From Zingiber officinale (lineage: Eukaryota; Streptophyta; Magnoliopsida; Zingiberales; Zingiberaceae), in NCBI RefSeq assembly GCF_018446385.1, contig NC_055996.1, positions 125,399,750 through 125,463,749 of the forward strand: a stretch of DNA of 64,000 nt. Reading direction: 5' to 3'. The notes under the pieces were generated by a model. That model had not been told where the DNA came from. It saw only the letters and a program-made list of their open reading frames with translations, and ran no database searches. This document shows positions 45,187 to 57,122 of the stretch, in pieces. The number at the start of each line of letters is the position of its first letter. Positions within the stretch are counted from its first letter, which is position 1. A program made the position numbers and the translations under genes.

Positions 45187-45515
45187 GATCGGTCTACGGA
45201 CCGATCAAGTCAGCCTGGCACGCTCAAGCCCGCTACTGATCTCTTTCTGATCGGTCTACAGACCGATCAGAGAGTTCCCTGATCGGTCCGGAGACCGATC
45301 AGATCAATTCGGCAGAAAAGCCACTGATCAATCTCTGATCGGTCTACCGACCGATTAGGAATCTTGCTGATCGGTCAAGGGGACCGATCAGTGAGTACTG
45401 ATCATCTCCTGATCGGTCCGTGGACCGATCAGGATGATCCTGGATCGGTCCAGGGACCGATCAGGAGGCTTCTGATACCTTCTGATCGGGCAACCGTCCG
45501 ATCATTTCTTCACTG
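45187..45515. repeat. Array of eight TGATCGGTC-n-GACCGATCA palindromes
   Basis: Eight units of 21-25 bp with arms TGATCGGTC / GACCGATCA and variable 3-5 bp centres, separated by irregular spacers. The same kind of unit forms an array in the X LTR (47993-48325). It lies 160 bp upstream of the extra ORF start and may be a promoter-associated module. Confidence 0.85.
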
Positions 45516-45672
45516 TACACCCATCTAAACCCTTAAAACCTCCCGATCCCTTATTTTCCTCATTCACGGGAAACCCTAGCCGACTCTTCCCACCAGCTCA
45601 CCCTTTCTCTTCTCTTTGCACGCCGGAACACTAGTCCAGTTCTAGCCCTCCGAAGCTCTAGCCGAGAGTTCA

Positions 45673-47097
45673 ATGGCACCAAGGTAACTCCTATTTCTCT
45701 AGAACTTTGGCATTTCAACTTCATTTCTCACATATCTGTGGCTTTGTGTTTCGGGTGGCTCCTGTGCTCTTCTTTTTCTCATTGTGTCCCATTAGAAAGA
45801 AACCAGTAGGTGAGGGTACTTCCAAGTCCAAAGATAAATCCAAAGCTCCTGCTGCTAGTTCCCGACCTCAACATCCAGTTCGGGAAGATTTCCCAACCAA
45901 CAGTTTGAACAATCCTTTAAGGAAAGGACCTTCAAATTGCTCCCATGTAGATCAGTCGATCAAAAATACATGAATGAGTTTTGTCCAGCAATTACGGAGA
46001 CCATAGCGTACTATAAACTTGATTCCTTGGTATATTTAGAGAGAGATATCAACTTTGACCTAGTTTCTGAATTCTATAACAAACTTCATCAGACTATTGA
46101 TGGTAGTTATAGATCAAGAGTGGCTAAGCAAAACGTTGATTTCAGCTTAATTGCCTTCTTTGATTATTTAGGCTGTCGTTTATGTTCGGGGACGATGTTC
46201 TCATTCTATCCTTCTTTGCCTGAACCCATGCCTCATCCTCTTGATGTCTCATCTGACTCGATTTATGAGTACTTCTTTGGGCATCCGAGACCGGATGGAT
46301 TAGATGAGTTAGATGTCGACTTTCCTACATTTGCAGCCCTTGGCCTTTCTGCTCCTGATTACATTCTTTTCAAAATTGTCACAAACTGTCTTCTACCTAT
46401 CACCTCTAAACCATTGGCAGAGATTCGACCGTATCATTGTCTGATGCTTTACGGGTTGCGTAGGCGTCTTGACTTTGATGTCATGTCGAGTGTCTATACT
46501 TCTATCATATCCCATAGCGAGCCAAGCGGTTACACCATTTATATGCCTTTTGGGCATATAATTACTGACTGGCTTGAGACCCTGGGTATTGATGTCTCTA
46601 AGGGGAGGATAGTAAAGATGGTTAGGCAGGATTGTCGACTTGGGAAACGTGCGTTTTCCAAGTCTGGAATCTTAGGACAGGATGGGACAGTTAGGTGGAA
46701 GGATGGGAGGGCACTAGGTGAGTTACCTCGACGACAGGTTGCTCCTGTTGCTGCTCCTCCTGCTGCTGATGATGGAGAGGCCGATCCTGATCTGCGCTGG
46801 CAGATCGCCGAGCTGGAGAGTCGTTTTGATCGACACGAGGAGATGGTGGCTGCTGAGTTCGATGGACTTCGCATTCGGATAGACCAGCGCTACGATGACC
46901 TGCGCGGGCAGATTGACCAGCGCTTCGATGATATGCGCAGTCATCAGGTGGTGACACAGCAGTTGCTACTCGGATGGATGGCACGCTACCCGCCTCCGCA
47001 GTCTTACCCAGACTATCCATCCTCCAGCGTGCCGCCTCAGGATTTCACTCCTCCTGCCGATGGTGGTGATGTTCCTCAGTGTGAGGATATTGATTGA
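45673..47097 (+). pseudogene. Extra ORF after pol (env position), spliced, one frameshift
   Basis: ATG 45673 (M-A-P-R) is followed after 11 coding bases by a GT donor (45684). An acceptor AG (45794-45795) rejoins it to K-K-P-V-G-E-G-T-S-K-S-K-D-K, so a 112-bp intron is likely. A frame change near 45890-45930 leads into the main frame (45937-47097). That part has a globular region of about 260 residues that I cannot name, resembling 'plant transposon protein' ORFs of retroelements. A coiled coil follows with an 11-residue repeat (I-D-Q-R-Y-D-D-L-R-G-Q / I-D-Q-R-F-D-D-M-R), then a Pro-rich tail. No signal peptide or membrane segment is visible in the main frame, so it does not look like a typical envelope. 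Confidence 0.6.
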
Positions 47098-47574
47098 TAC
47101 AGTTTGTTTGTTGACTGTCTGTATTTTGGATGTTATTTGTTAGTTTTTATGTCGGACCTGGATGTTTGCACTTCTGATGCTACTCATGTATTTATGCTAC
47201 TCAGTTTTATATTTGCTTGCTCTTTATTATGCTTCATTTTCTATCGGTTTTTAATATGCTGTTCCTATGCCATGATTTGATTGTATCTTATGTCTTTCTT
47301 ATTGTCATATTGTGACCTTAGAGGGAATTCTAGGTCAGTTAAGAGAAGGCAGTATGGGTTAAGGGGAAGCCTTTTGAATTTTTGTCACCTCATTTGCACC
47401 TTTTCGGTGTTTGACAAAGGGGGAGAGGATAACGGGAAGGATCTTGATTCCCGTCCTTGACTTGGTGGTGTATCCGTCTTAGGGGGAGGATCCTGATTTC
47501 CCTAAAATTATGGGTATATGAGCATTTCTGATCTAAACTTAAATCGTGTTGTCAAACAACAAAAAGGGGGAGAT
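47098..47574 (+). other. 3' untranslated interior and polypurine tract of the X unit
   Basis: Non-coding. It has GGGGGAGAGG and GGGGGAGGA runs at about 47420 and 47485, and ends in the tract AAAAAGGGGGAGAT (47561-47574) directly before the X LTR. Confidence 0.7.
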
Positions 47575-49177
47575 TGTTGATACAGTCTGACCTGGATGTT
47601 GTTTTGCTGTTGACACTGATTTAAGTTTGTATCAGATAATTAACTCAGATTAATTACTAATCCAGGTTGACTAGGTTGACCTGATTGAAGCAGTTGGAAA
47701 GTCCTGGTGAGTGAAGCTAGGTGCAAGTCCTGGTGAGTGAAGCCAGGTGAAAACCCTAGTGAGTGAAGCTAGGTGCAAGTCCTGGTGAGTGAAGTCGGGC
47801 AAGGGAAAATCCAGATGGATCAAGGGTGATCGGACATCTGGTGTTGAAAAGTCCAAGAAGGAAACTTGGCATGCGGAGTCAGAGAGGGTTCGGTAGCTCG
47901 TTCTCTAGGACCAGATAAAGTCGGAAAGGGCTAGGGAGCTCATTTTTCCAGACTAGGTCAGAGAGGGCTCGACTCGGACTGAGTCGAGAAGCTGGATCGG
48001 TCGGCAGACCGATCCAGTGAAACCTTGACACCTGATCGGTCTGCCGATCGTGAATTGATCGATGGCTCTGAGCGTTCTTGATCGATCGCGGACCGATCGA
48101 AATCGATCGAGCCCATCTTCTTGATCGATGCGGGGACCGATCGAGGCCGTAAGCGTTTGGGAAGAACGCTATCGATCGGTCTCGGGACCGATCAGATTAT
48201 CTGACGCTGTGCGCAGCGACATCTGATTGGACTGGATCTGATCGGTCTAGGGACCGATCAGATTAGTGCTGATCGGTCCGCACCGATCGCGATATCGGCG
48301 TGGATCGGTGCAGGCCGATCCACGTATTGTTTATTTGCATGTACTTTTTCGATTGCCGTATTTGTCTTCACCATCTGTTTTTAACCATCTGCTGTGAGTC
48401 TTTTGAGCTTGCAGGTTGCAGGTCACATTCTCATGGTTGAATTCAAATTGAGCTTCATTAAGAGAAGAAGACAAGTGCTCTTTACACTGTGATTTACTGC
48501 AACAGATGCATTTGAGGCATCAACGTTCACTGGGTTTCTGATTGCGATTGGGCTGCGATCTGCTTGACTGTGATATCATTGGTGTGAGTTCAGAGAACCA
48601 GGTAAGGAGGAAGAGGGATTGGCTGCAGCGCTGATTTGCGCAGTTTTGACCAGATCTGTGACAGCAGAGATCAGATTTGAGAAGCAGTAAAAACAGCGAG
48701 AGGGGAACAAGAACAATACAACGAAGAAAGCTTGAAAGAAAAGTCTGTGCTGTTGTGCGAAGTTCTTGAGCTCTCGGGTGAACTGCGATCTCTGTTTTCT
48801 GCTACTGATACTCGCGTGGTTGTAAGCATTTCTATTCTCCTTTGCCACCGAGTTTCTGTAAGTCTCGTGCTTTAAGTTAAATCTTCCTTGAGACTCTGTT
48901 GAGAGGTTGCTCCACCGAGAAGGAGACATCTTTAGCCGGAAGTTATCCGGGGTGCGATCTGTCGAAGATCAAGGAGTCGTCCACCTTACGGACACGCCGA
49001 GGAGTAGGGGCAAGTTATCCCCGAACCTCGTATATCTTTGTGTCTGTTGTGTGTGTGTTTTTCTTCCTTCGTTTTAGTTTTCCACTTCCGCTGTGCTAAC
49101 TAGTTTTTGTGTAGAACTCTCTGTCTAAGTTTTTTAAGAGGCTATTCACCCCCCTCTAGCCATCTAAGATCCCAACA
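47575..49177 (+). repeat. X LTR, 1,603 bp, SIRE-like
   Basis: TGTTGATACAG to GATCCCAACA. It has a polypurine tract on the left and a PBS (AGTGGTATCAGAGCC, 49178-49192) on the right. It contains tandem 'AGTCCTGGTGAGTGAAGC' repeats (47697-47800), an array of about eight GATCGGTC palindromes (47993-48325), and the SIRE-type border CTATTCACCCCCCTCTAGCC. There is no second X LTR in the window. Confidence 0.85.
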
Positions 49178-49543
49178 AGTGGTATCAGAGCCCGGACTGC
49201 CAGAAGGTTTAACCACCGACTGTGCACAAGAGCTATGGTCTGATTGGACCATGTGAGTACAATATTGACCTCGAACAAAGAAAGTGGGGGCTCCTATGTT
49301 CGGATCAAGAGGACCAGACACCAGGCAAGAAGTCCTAGTTGCGGCTAGGCAAGGAAAGTCCTAGTAGGTCGGGTGGACCAAGGGGCAGGAAGTCCTAGTT
49401 GCGGCTAGGCAAGGAAGTCCTAGTAGGTCGGGTAGACCGAGGGGCAGGAAGTCCTAGTAGGTCGGGTAGACCGAGGGGCAGGAAGACCTGGTGGGTCAAG
49501 GATCGGACGTGGAAAGCCCATGGTCCTTTGTTTAAGGGGGGAT
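49178..49543 (+). other. PBS, leader and Y-type interior before the right Y LTR
   Basis: A PBS and about 50 bp of copia leader (TTAACCACCGACTG), then sequence related to the TRIM interior at 55672-55900 (ATGTGAGTA-AATATTGACC). Four tandem copies of a 'GGCAGGAAGTCCTAGTAGGT' unit follow (49335-49490), and a purine tract (TTAAGGGGGGAT) leads into the Y LTR. Confidence 0.7.
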
Positions 49544-49739
49544 TGTTGGGGTTGCAAGGTTGCAAACATAGTCCCATATTGAAAACACATGGAAAAGATC
49601 ATGAGTTTATAAGAGAAAGATATCTCCATTGACATGAGGCCTTTTGGGTAGAGCCCAAGAGCAAAACTATGAGGGCTTAGGCCCAAAGTGAACAATATCA
49701 TGCTATTGTGGAGATATCTAAATTCTTTTCGATCCTACA
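49544..49739 (+). repeat. 3' LTR of the chimeric element (Y family)
   Basis: 196 bp, differing from 33174-33369 at two positions by eye (both transitions). Target duplication GAAGG follows. Confidence 0.9.
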
Positions 49740-49744
49740 GAAGG

Positions 49745-50171
49745 TAGCGAAGCAGGGGGAGATTCAGGCTTCAAATCTGATATGGTAAGTGAGGTATGCC
49801 TCTTACCCCCTGATCAACTTTATTCTGGCATTAAGGCAATGACTAAATCCATGTATAAATTAGAAAATGAAAATATCAAATTAAAAAATGAAATTTTGGA
49901 AACAAAAAGAATATTAGCAAAATCATGTCTTATAGAGGATTTTGATAAATTGAAAATTGAAAATGAAAAACTAAAAGAAGAAATAGAAAGATTGAAAAAA
50001 TATAAAAGTTCAAATATTTCTACTTTTAGAAATTATAGAGCTTTAAATTGGTACTATAGATTTCATCAAAGTCAAATTAGAAATATATCAAAAATCTATG
50101 TACCTAGGAAATACTTGGTTAACCCTGTAGGTAGGAACCTCTACTGGGTTCCAAAAACCTGTTTAATTTAA
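49745..50171 (+). pseudogene. gag: gag 2 of TR-GAG C, C-terminal 142 codons
   Basis: Resumes the interrupted gag in phase with S-E-A-G-G-D-S-G-F, then the coiled coil and the conserved C-terminal segment ending W-V-P-K-T-C-L-I. An ATG at 49782 is internal, not a start. Confidence 0.88.
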
Positions 50172-50762
50172 AATTAGACTTAGCATTTTCAGCAAGGAAA
50201 TTAAACGACTAATTTCATTATGAGGCTTTGTCTAAGGAAGTGGTTGTTGCTCCAATAACCAAGAAGGCCTAGTGCCTCGCCACGACCTGGAAGCCAAGTA
50301 TCGAAATGAAAAGTTTAATTGACTAACTGAAAAAGCATTAATTTAATTTACCTAATGCTTTAAAAGAGTTATTCAATTTGTGTTAGAAAATATTTAAAAT
50401 TAATTTATAATTTAAAAAAAAAATTTAAATATTTTTTTTAATTAACTTAGAAATTTTTCTATGAATATTGTCTTAGACATTTTTCCTTTGAAAATTGCCT
50501 TAGAAATCTTTTATGAAAAATAACTTAAAAATTGACTTAGTATTTTTTTTAATTAAACTAGATTTTCTCTTTTGACTTAGACTTGTTTAAAGAACCCTTA
50601 TTTTTAATGTGATCAAAGGGGGAGAAGAATGTTAAGTCTAGGGGGAGGTATATAAATTTTTTTTTATGAAATATCTTTGGACTTAATTGCAAATAAATTG
50701 TTTTTATTGCATCTGTTTTTCCCTAGCTTAACTTGGGTTGCTCACATCAAAAAGGGGGAGAT
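50172..50762 (+). other. TR-GAG C post-gag block, spacer and PPT (second unit)
   Basis: Nearly identical to 30572-31163, with a few single-base differences and length changes in homopolymers. Confidence 0.75.
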
Positions 50763-51695
50763 TGTTGGAACCCCGAGGTGTTTTGATGTGATCAAACAAG
50801 TTAAGCTAGATCTTGCGTTGTTTAACCCTTGTGTCTAAGTGTGCAGGAACTTAGGAACACAGGAAGTCGAGCGGAAGACGCGGCTAGCGAGAAGGACGGC
50901 ACGGGAGAGAGCCGACGGGCTCGGTGCGTCCGAGGGACGAGGTGTCCGCGGAAGAGTACACCGGTGGACGAGAAGAACGTGCGCGGCGTTCGAGGGACGA
51001 GAAACCGGGAAGGAAGGCTGCTCGAGGAGAAGGCCGGAACATGGGTTCGGGTGAGCCCTATTCCGGATGGCCGAGATCACCCAAGCTAGTGGAGCCGGAA
51101 CAGAAGACCCGGACCGAGACGAGCTGAACCGAACCGGAGCGACCGGACGGGAAAAGTCAACCAGAGTTGACTTTTGGGGTCCGGGGCGGCCGGAACCATC
51201 CGGGGCGCCCGGAACCCTCCGGGGCGCCCGGAACCCTCCGGGGCGCCCGGAATGAGGTTTTTGACCAGATCGAGTCAAACTCGATCTGAACGTTGGGGGA
51301 TAAAGTTTTATCCCCCCAGGGCGCCCGGAACGCTTCCAGGCGCCCCGACCAAGGCTATAAATATAGCCTTGGTCCAGAAACAATCATCAATTCAGAACAA
51401 CTACTTGTAATCCAGTGCTTTCATTTGTGTTATTTCTTTCTGTGCTTTCAACGCTGTAAGAGGCTACTCCGCCCAGAGGAGAATCAATTAGTGCGCTTTC
51501 TTTGTCTTGGATTAGCAATCCTCTGATTGCAAACCAAGTAATTCCTCTGTGTCTATTTTATGTTTTAATTAGTCTCTTCCTTTTTAATTACAAGTTCTTT
51601 TAAATTAGTTGAATATCCGAGAAGGGTTTTTTATTATTTTTTTTTTGTAGGGCAATTCACCCCTCCCCTCTTGTCGGCCTCCAAAGGGACCAACA
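50763..51695 (+). repeat. TR-GAG C LTR 3
   Basis: 933 bp, ending ACCAACA before the duplicated CATGC. Four GC-rich units, palindromic TATA box at 51347-51374. Confidence 0.92.
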
Positions 51696-52080
51696 CATGC
51701 GCCTCCCAAACTCTTATCCTAGTGTGAGTTATAAGCGTACATGGCTCACACATCCAACGACCATCTGGTATGGTCCCAAACTCTCATCCCAACGATGAGT
51801 TATAAGTGTGCATGGCTTACACATCTCCCAGACTCTCGTCCCAGTGCCAGTTATAAGCGTGCACGACCCACACGTCCAACGACCATTCAGTAGGGTTCTA
51901 GACTTTCATCCCAACGATGAGTTATAAGTGTGCATGGCTCACGCGCCTTCCAAACTCTTGTCCCCGTGTGAGTTATAAGTGTGCACGACTCACACACCCA
52001 ACGGTCGCTCGGTCAGGTCCCAAACACTTATTCTAGAGATGAGTTATATGCGTACACGACTCACACGCCCCAAAGATTAC
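51696..52080. repeat. Minisatellite 2 in G2 interior, right part
   Basis: Continuation of 27840-28166: GAGTTATAAGCGT-CATGGCTCAC units with CTCCCAGACTCTC and CCAACGACCAT stretches. Confidence 0.8.
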
Positions 52081-52680
52081 TCTATCAAGTTAAATCCCTG
52101 GACAGGTATCTAGTAGCTACTTTGCCCGGCTCCCATCTCAACAGTCGTTCTACCCAGCTCCTATCTCCATAGCTGTTCTGCCAACTCTTATCTCAACAAC
52201 CGCATTGCTCGGCTCTTATCTTATCTAAACAACCTCTCTGGTCGATTCTTATCTCAACAACCGCTTTGCTCGATTCTTATCTTATCTAAACAGCCGCTCT
52301 GCCCGGCTGTTATCTTAACAGTTGCTCTGTCCTGCTCTTATCTTATCTAAACAGCTACTCTGCCTTGTTCTTATCTCAATAGCCGCTCAGCCCGACACTC
52401 GTCTCGCTCGCTGCTCCCTCGACAGTCATCTCATTCACCGCTCTACTCGACACATGTCAAAATTGTCACTCACTCGACATTACTCGCATATCGTCGTCCG
52501 CTCGGCATCGCCAGCAAATATCCGATTCCTCAGCATTTATCTCAAATCTTCGATCGCTCGAACTCATCGCTCATTTGGCACGACTCAGCCGCTCAGCCAG
52601 CACCGTTCAACCGCTCAGCCGGCACACCACTCAGCCGACATCTATTACTTGCTCAACAGACTGTCGTCCGCTTGACACAA
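52081..52680. repeat. Minisatellite 3 in G2 interior, about 36-bp unit
   Basis: Degenerate tandem copies of 'GCTCTTATCTCAACAGCCGCTCTGCCCG', drifting after 52400 into 'CGCTCGACATCATCT'-like units. The 117-codon frame here reflects the repeat. Confidence 0.7.
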
Positions 52681-53187
52681 GCTTTTCAAGCGGCTCGGCG
52701 GCTCTAATAAACACAACGTCGATCTACCAATCTGAGCAATTTCAAGTAAGAAAATTTGTCAAACCAATTCAAAAATAGTCCAAGAGAAACTTCCAATTCA
52801 GCTCAAAATAAAATTTCAGCCGGTCGGCAAAATTTAGTCAAATTCCAATCAGAATTAATTGCCAATTCCAATAACTCAGTTTCCTATCGGCTAAACATCT
52901 AATTCCGAACAGCAGGTCCTCTACCAGTCAAACTTCAATCAACAACAATCTGATCGACAGACACTCCCGTGCGAGAATTCCGACGGCATTTTTCCAATCA
53001 AATTGGAAAAATTGTCTAATTAAAAGAAGGATAGCCCCGCAAGCATCGGCTCCCTTTCCCTGTCGTCGGGGGTAATCAATCTTACGATAAACTTAGTCCA
53101 ATTAGTCGAGAACGATTTAGTTGAAGAATAAGCTGTCTAAGCAATTGGACTCGTGCTTCTTTCGACTAAATTTAAATAGGAGATGTG
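52681..53187 (+). other. G2 3' interior
   Basis: Non-coding, with CAATTCCAATCAG-type short repeats, running up to the purine-rich stretch TAAATAGGAGATG before the 3' LTR. Confidence 0.45.
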
Positions 53188-53750
53188 TGATACAATGAAT
53201 ACTAAAACTGCCAAAGGATTAAAAAATAATCAAAGTCAAGAGAGGTCAATGATCATTTCTTCTCGATTGAGCCAACCAAGATCAGCCTTCATAGGCAGGC
53301 CAGGCCAGAGCTGACCGGCCAGTGTTCCATGTCGAGTCCAGTAGTCTTTCAAGTCAGGTCCTGTCAATCTTCTCGGCAAAGCAGAGTATCTGACCTGTCA
53401 ATCTTCCGGGCCTACTCTAGCAATCTTCCAAGCCAGGTTCAACCAATTTTCCTGACAGAATAGAGCATCCGACCAACTAATTTTCTTGGTCGAATCAAGC
53501 CAATTAATTTTCTTGGCCCAACCGACCAATCTACCAGATAGAATATAACAGAGCAGATCACTAGGTCTATCAATTTTTTATTTCATTTACTTACACTTAG
53601 AGCTAGATTACATAATCTTCTCATTTCTAAACAGAACCCTCCAACCCTTTCACATAATCGGTCTTCCCATCTAACTTAATTTCCAGACATAATCATCCAC
53701 ATTATCGAAAACCTCTTCTCTCTTTATATATGCTCTCTCTGTCTCGACTG
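53188..53750 (+). repeat. 3' LTR segment of G2
   Basis: Related to 26061-26700: AAGGATTAAAAAA, AAGTCAAGAGAGGTCAATG, and repeats of 'CAATCTTCC-GGCC' and 'AGCATCCGACC'. Similarity fades after 53700, so the LTR looks truncated. Confidence 0.6.
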
Positions 53751-54414
53751 AAAAGTGTCCTCGTCTAGTTGTTGCCATGCCAGCCCCGTCATATCCACAA
53801 ACGAGGACTAGGATCGGTCATTTGTCCTTTTTCAACTTAATTAATTGCAGCACAGGTTGCCGTCCCCCGTCAACCGTGCACTCAGGCATGTTTATATATT
53901 CGCAAGAAAGGAGCTTTTATAAATACTAAAGTACTTCATGTTTTGGCGTAAATCGATCTTTTTAATAGTTGAAGCAAAGCATTGATGGAAATGAGAATCT
54001 TAATTTACATTTTTACAGCATTTATTAATCCATTCGCAAGGTTCAGAAATTAGAGATGCAGAAACAAGAATATATACACTTAAATACAAGTGTTCTTTTA
54101 AGAGAGAAATAGAGAAGAGACAGGGTGGTTCTTATTAATTTTTAGAATTGAATTAATATTTTAAGTTATTAAATTATATATATTTTAAATTATCAAGCTT
54201 ATGTGTTTAAGCTTGGCCAAGGGTCACTGATACGGCGAAATCCTGCAGCCACAACCCATATAGTTAGAAGTCATATTGAATTGTCACTCAAAATTAAAAT
54301 TATGGTGGATCAAACTTGACCAAAAGAAATCGGACTTAATTAGCCCAGATGAGATAAAGGGTTTGGTTGAATCATACTCATCCCAAGGAATACAATTTAT
54401 TTGTAGATAAGACA
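53751..54414. other. No feature recognised
   Basis: Mixed AT-rich sequence without frames or clear repeats. Confidence 0.4.
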
Positions 54415-55030
54415 ACTACTCAGACTTAGCTTCAGTCATCGACATCATTCCTATTTCAACCTTAGTCGCCGACATCATTCATGTCTCAATCTCGAATTCT
54501 AACATCAATCATGCATTAATCTCAATCACCACCATCGTCCCTATCTCAGCATCGGATCCTAACATCACCTAGGCCTCGATCTCATATCCCGACATCATCT
54601 AGCCTATGTTTCAGTCATCAGCATCACCCCTGTCTCACCCTTAATTAGTCACCGACATCATCCATATCTTGACCTTAGATCTTGACGTCTTCCATGCCTC
54701 AGTCTCAGTCCCTAGCATCACTTCTATCTTAGCCTTAGTCGTTGACATTATTCATGTCTTAATCTCAATTCCTGACATCCTCCCTATGCTTCAGTTACCA
54801 ACATCCCCCATGGCTCGGTCTCTGTCGCTGACATCCTTCACACCTCAATATCAGATCCTAGCATCGCACCTGGCTTGACCTCAATCACCGATATTGTCCC
54901 AGCTAACCTCAATTGCCAACTTATCCCGAACTTGATCCCAACCACCGACTACATCCATGACTCGGTCTCAGATCCCTGCATTCTCTCGGTTTTGACCTTA
55001 GTCGCCGACTTCATCTATAATTAAGGTTAC
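54415..55030. repeat. Minisatellite, about 36-bp unit
   Basis: Sixteen or so imperfect copies of 'CTCAGTC-CCGACATCATCCATGTCTCA'. Probably the interior of a further gypsy element. A 69-codon frame follows the repeat. Confidence 0.75.
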
Positions 55031-56172
55031 TTAACGTTGACCTCATTTCCGTATCCATGGATCATGCACTACGTTGCCCACTGACAACAACTGGGAATAT
55101 TCCAAAATATGTGGCATAGTGTAAATAGAGAATGATTATGTGATTGTCATATTTGGTCTCCTAGATGTCCTCCTTCAAATATGTGGCAATTAGTGAATGG
55201 AGAGACAACTAACGACTCTCCGATCTAGTCCTCTCATTAGCTCATATGAGATGATGAAGGAGAATGCATCGTCTGTCATGGAGATGCTTTTTTGACAGCT
55301 ATATAAATCCTAAACAAGGTAAGTGCTCTTTTCGGCTACCTCAAACTCTTGCACTTTCTTTTCTGTTAGCTTCATTCCTCAAACAAACTCTAATTTAAGC
55401 ATTAGAGTGACCTACCAAGATCTCTCTCCGATGTTATTTAAACTCTGTTGGAGAGCGTTTCAGGTCCTCCTTGTTAGGAATACAATCAAAGTCCTATATT
55501 GAAAATATATGAAAAATATCATGAATTTAAAAGATGAAAAATATCTCCATTGATATGAGGTCTTTTGGCTAAAGCTCAAAAATAAATTCATGAGGGTTTA
55601 AATTCAAAGTGGACAAATCATACCATTATGGAGATATATGAATTCTTTTGGTCCTAACAAGTGGTATTAGTGTCATGGTCCAAATCAAGTTATGTGAGTA
55701 TGACATTGAACGAAGCAAATGACTGGATGCTTGGTGGAAAACCTAGGGGAGTGAACTCTAGGCGTTGAAAAGTTCAAACAGGTCAAGGGTGACCGAATAC
55801 TTGGCACAAATCCTAGGGGAGTGAACCCTAGTTGATGACAAGTCCAAGAAGGTCAAGATTAACCAAAAATCCTGGAGAGTGAATCCTAGATGGTGAAAAA
55901 GTCTTAGAAATACATAGAAAAGATTATGAGTTTAAAAGATAAAATATATCTTCATTAATATGAGACCTTTTGAATAGAGTCCAAAAATAAATTCACAAGG
56001 ACTCAGGTCTAAAGTGGACAATATTATACCATTGTAGAGATATGTGAATTATTTTGATCCGAATAAGTACTCCTCATCCTTATCATTGACGTGCGATCTC
56101 CGGAGAGCACACAGATCAACTCATTCATTGACTCATGGTTTAACCATCCAAGATATTTTTAGTCGGAACCAT
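55031..56172 (+). repeat. Gypsy LTR remnant (G3), split by a TRIM
   Basis: TATA box (AGCTATATAAATCC) at about 55299, then 'TTTAAGCATTAGAGTGACC', the variant of the ACTTGAGCGTCGGAGTG segment seen in gypsy LTRs, and a continuation after the TRIM. Ends unknown. Confidence 0.5.
55472..56069 (+). mobile_element. TRIM (terminal-repeat retrotransposon in miniature)
   Basis: Left LTR 55472-55659 (TGTTAGGAAT..TCCTAACA, 188 bp), a PBS-like AGTGGTATTAG, about 240 bp of interior with 'TAGGGGAGTGAA-CCTAG' repeats, and a shortened right LTR (about 55903-56065). CTCCT at 55467-55471 and 56070-56074 may be the target duplication, with four extra bases on the right. The LTR is related to the Y LTR at 33174 and 49544 (ATATCTCCATTGA-ATGAGG-CTTTTGG). 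Too small to code. Confidence 0.72.
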
Positions 56173-56180
56173 CACTTAAG

Positions 56181-56834
56181 CGGGTTGTAAACAAACCGAG
56201 CCGAGCCGAGCCGAGCTGAGCCGAGCTTTGGGGTATTCAAGCTTGTTTGATAAGGTAACCAAGCCAAGCCAAGCCGAGCCGAGTCGAGCTTAAAATGAAC
56301 CAAGCTTTTGAAATGAGTGTTCAAGCTTGACTTGGTTTATTTTTTATAAACTTGAGCTTGTTTAAAGCTTGGCTTGAGCTTGGTTCATTTAGATGTTATC
56401 AAGCTCTCAATTCAAGCTTGGCTTGAGCTTGGTTCGAGCTTGACTTGAGCTTGATTCGAGTTTGGTTCGTTTAGATATTATTAAGCTCTCAATTCAAGAT
56501 TGTTTGATTGTTGGAAACTTTTATTTGTTTGATTGATTATTGAGCTTGATAATTTAAATTTATTTATTTATTTTATTTTATTATTTATTTAGCATATTGA
56601 AAATAGTTTTATTAATGAATACGGTTCGTGAACATTGTTCATGAATATTGTTCACAAACGTTGTTCACGAATTTTAACGAGCTGAACACATGTGTTCAAG
56701 CTTGTTTGTTTAGCTTAACGAGCTGTTCAAGCTTGTTTGTTTAATTAATTTTATGTATATTGAACAAACATAAACAATCTCTTACCAAGTCGAACATCAA
56801 GCTTGTTCACGAATGTTTGGTTCATTTACAGCCC
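56181..56834. mobile_element. hAT MITE, copy 2 (inverted), TSD CACTTAAG
   Basis: Same family as 6141-6846 in opposite orientation: it opens with GGGTTGTAAACAAACCGAGCC and ends TTTACAGCCC. Perfect 8-bp repeats CACTTAAG flank it (56173-56180, 56835-56842). The terminal repeats have more mismatches than copy 1, suggesting greater age. Confidence 0.85.
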
Positions 56835-56908
56835 CACTTAAGCCATGCTAATTAGGTGGAGTTTATGACCATTGCTAGCATTACTTGCATTGAAGCAGTG
56901 TTTGGTTA

Positions 56909-57122
56909 GCAACCGTTAAAAATTTAAGTGTTAAATTGGATTTGGGTTGCGCTAGCTCGATCTAAGTATGACATGTTGGTTTGCAACAATTAAAAAATTA
57001 AGTGTTAAATTGGATTTGTGTTGTGCTCGATCTCAGTATGACATGTTGATTAGCAACAATTAAAGAATTAAGTGTTAAATTGGATTTGTGTTGTGCTCGA
57101 TCTAAGTATGACACGCTAACAC
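56909..57122. repeat. Tandem triplication, 74- and 70-bp units
   Basis: Three copies beginning GCAAC-TTAAA and containing AAGTGTTAAATTGGATTTG and CTCGATCTAAGTATGACA, starting at 56909, 56983 and 57053. Function unknown. Confidence 0.85.

Noticed and set aside
45187-45515. Regularly spaced palindromes resembling a CRISPR array
   Set aside because: Units and spacers are irregular, the DNA is a plant retroelement, and no cas genes exist.
45707-47097. Envelope glycoprotein of a retrovirus-like element
   Set aside because: Main frame has no signal peptide, membrane segment or cleavage site; the hydrophobic start of the 45707 frame lies in the proposed intron.
54415-55030. Repeat array that might be read as CRISPR or as a repeat protein
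   Set aside because: Degenerate minisatellite without fixed repeat or spacer lengths; frames break often.
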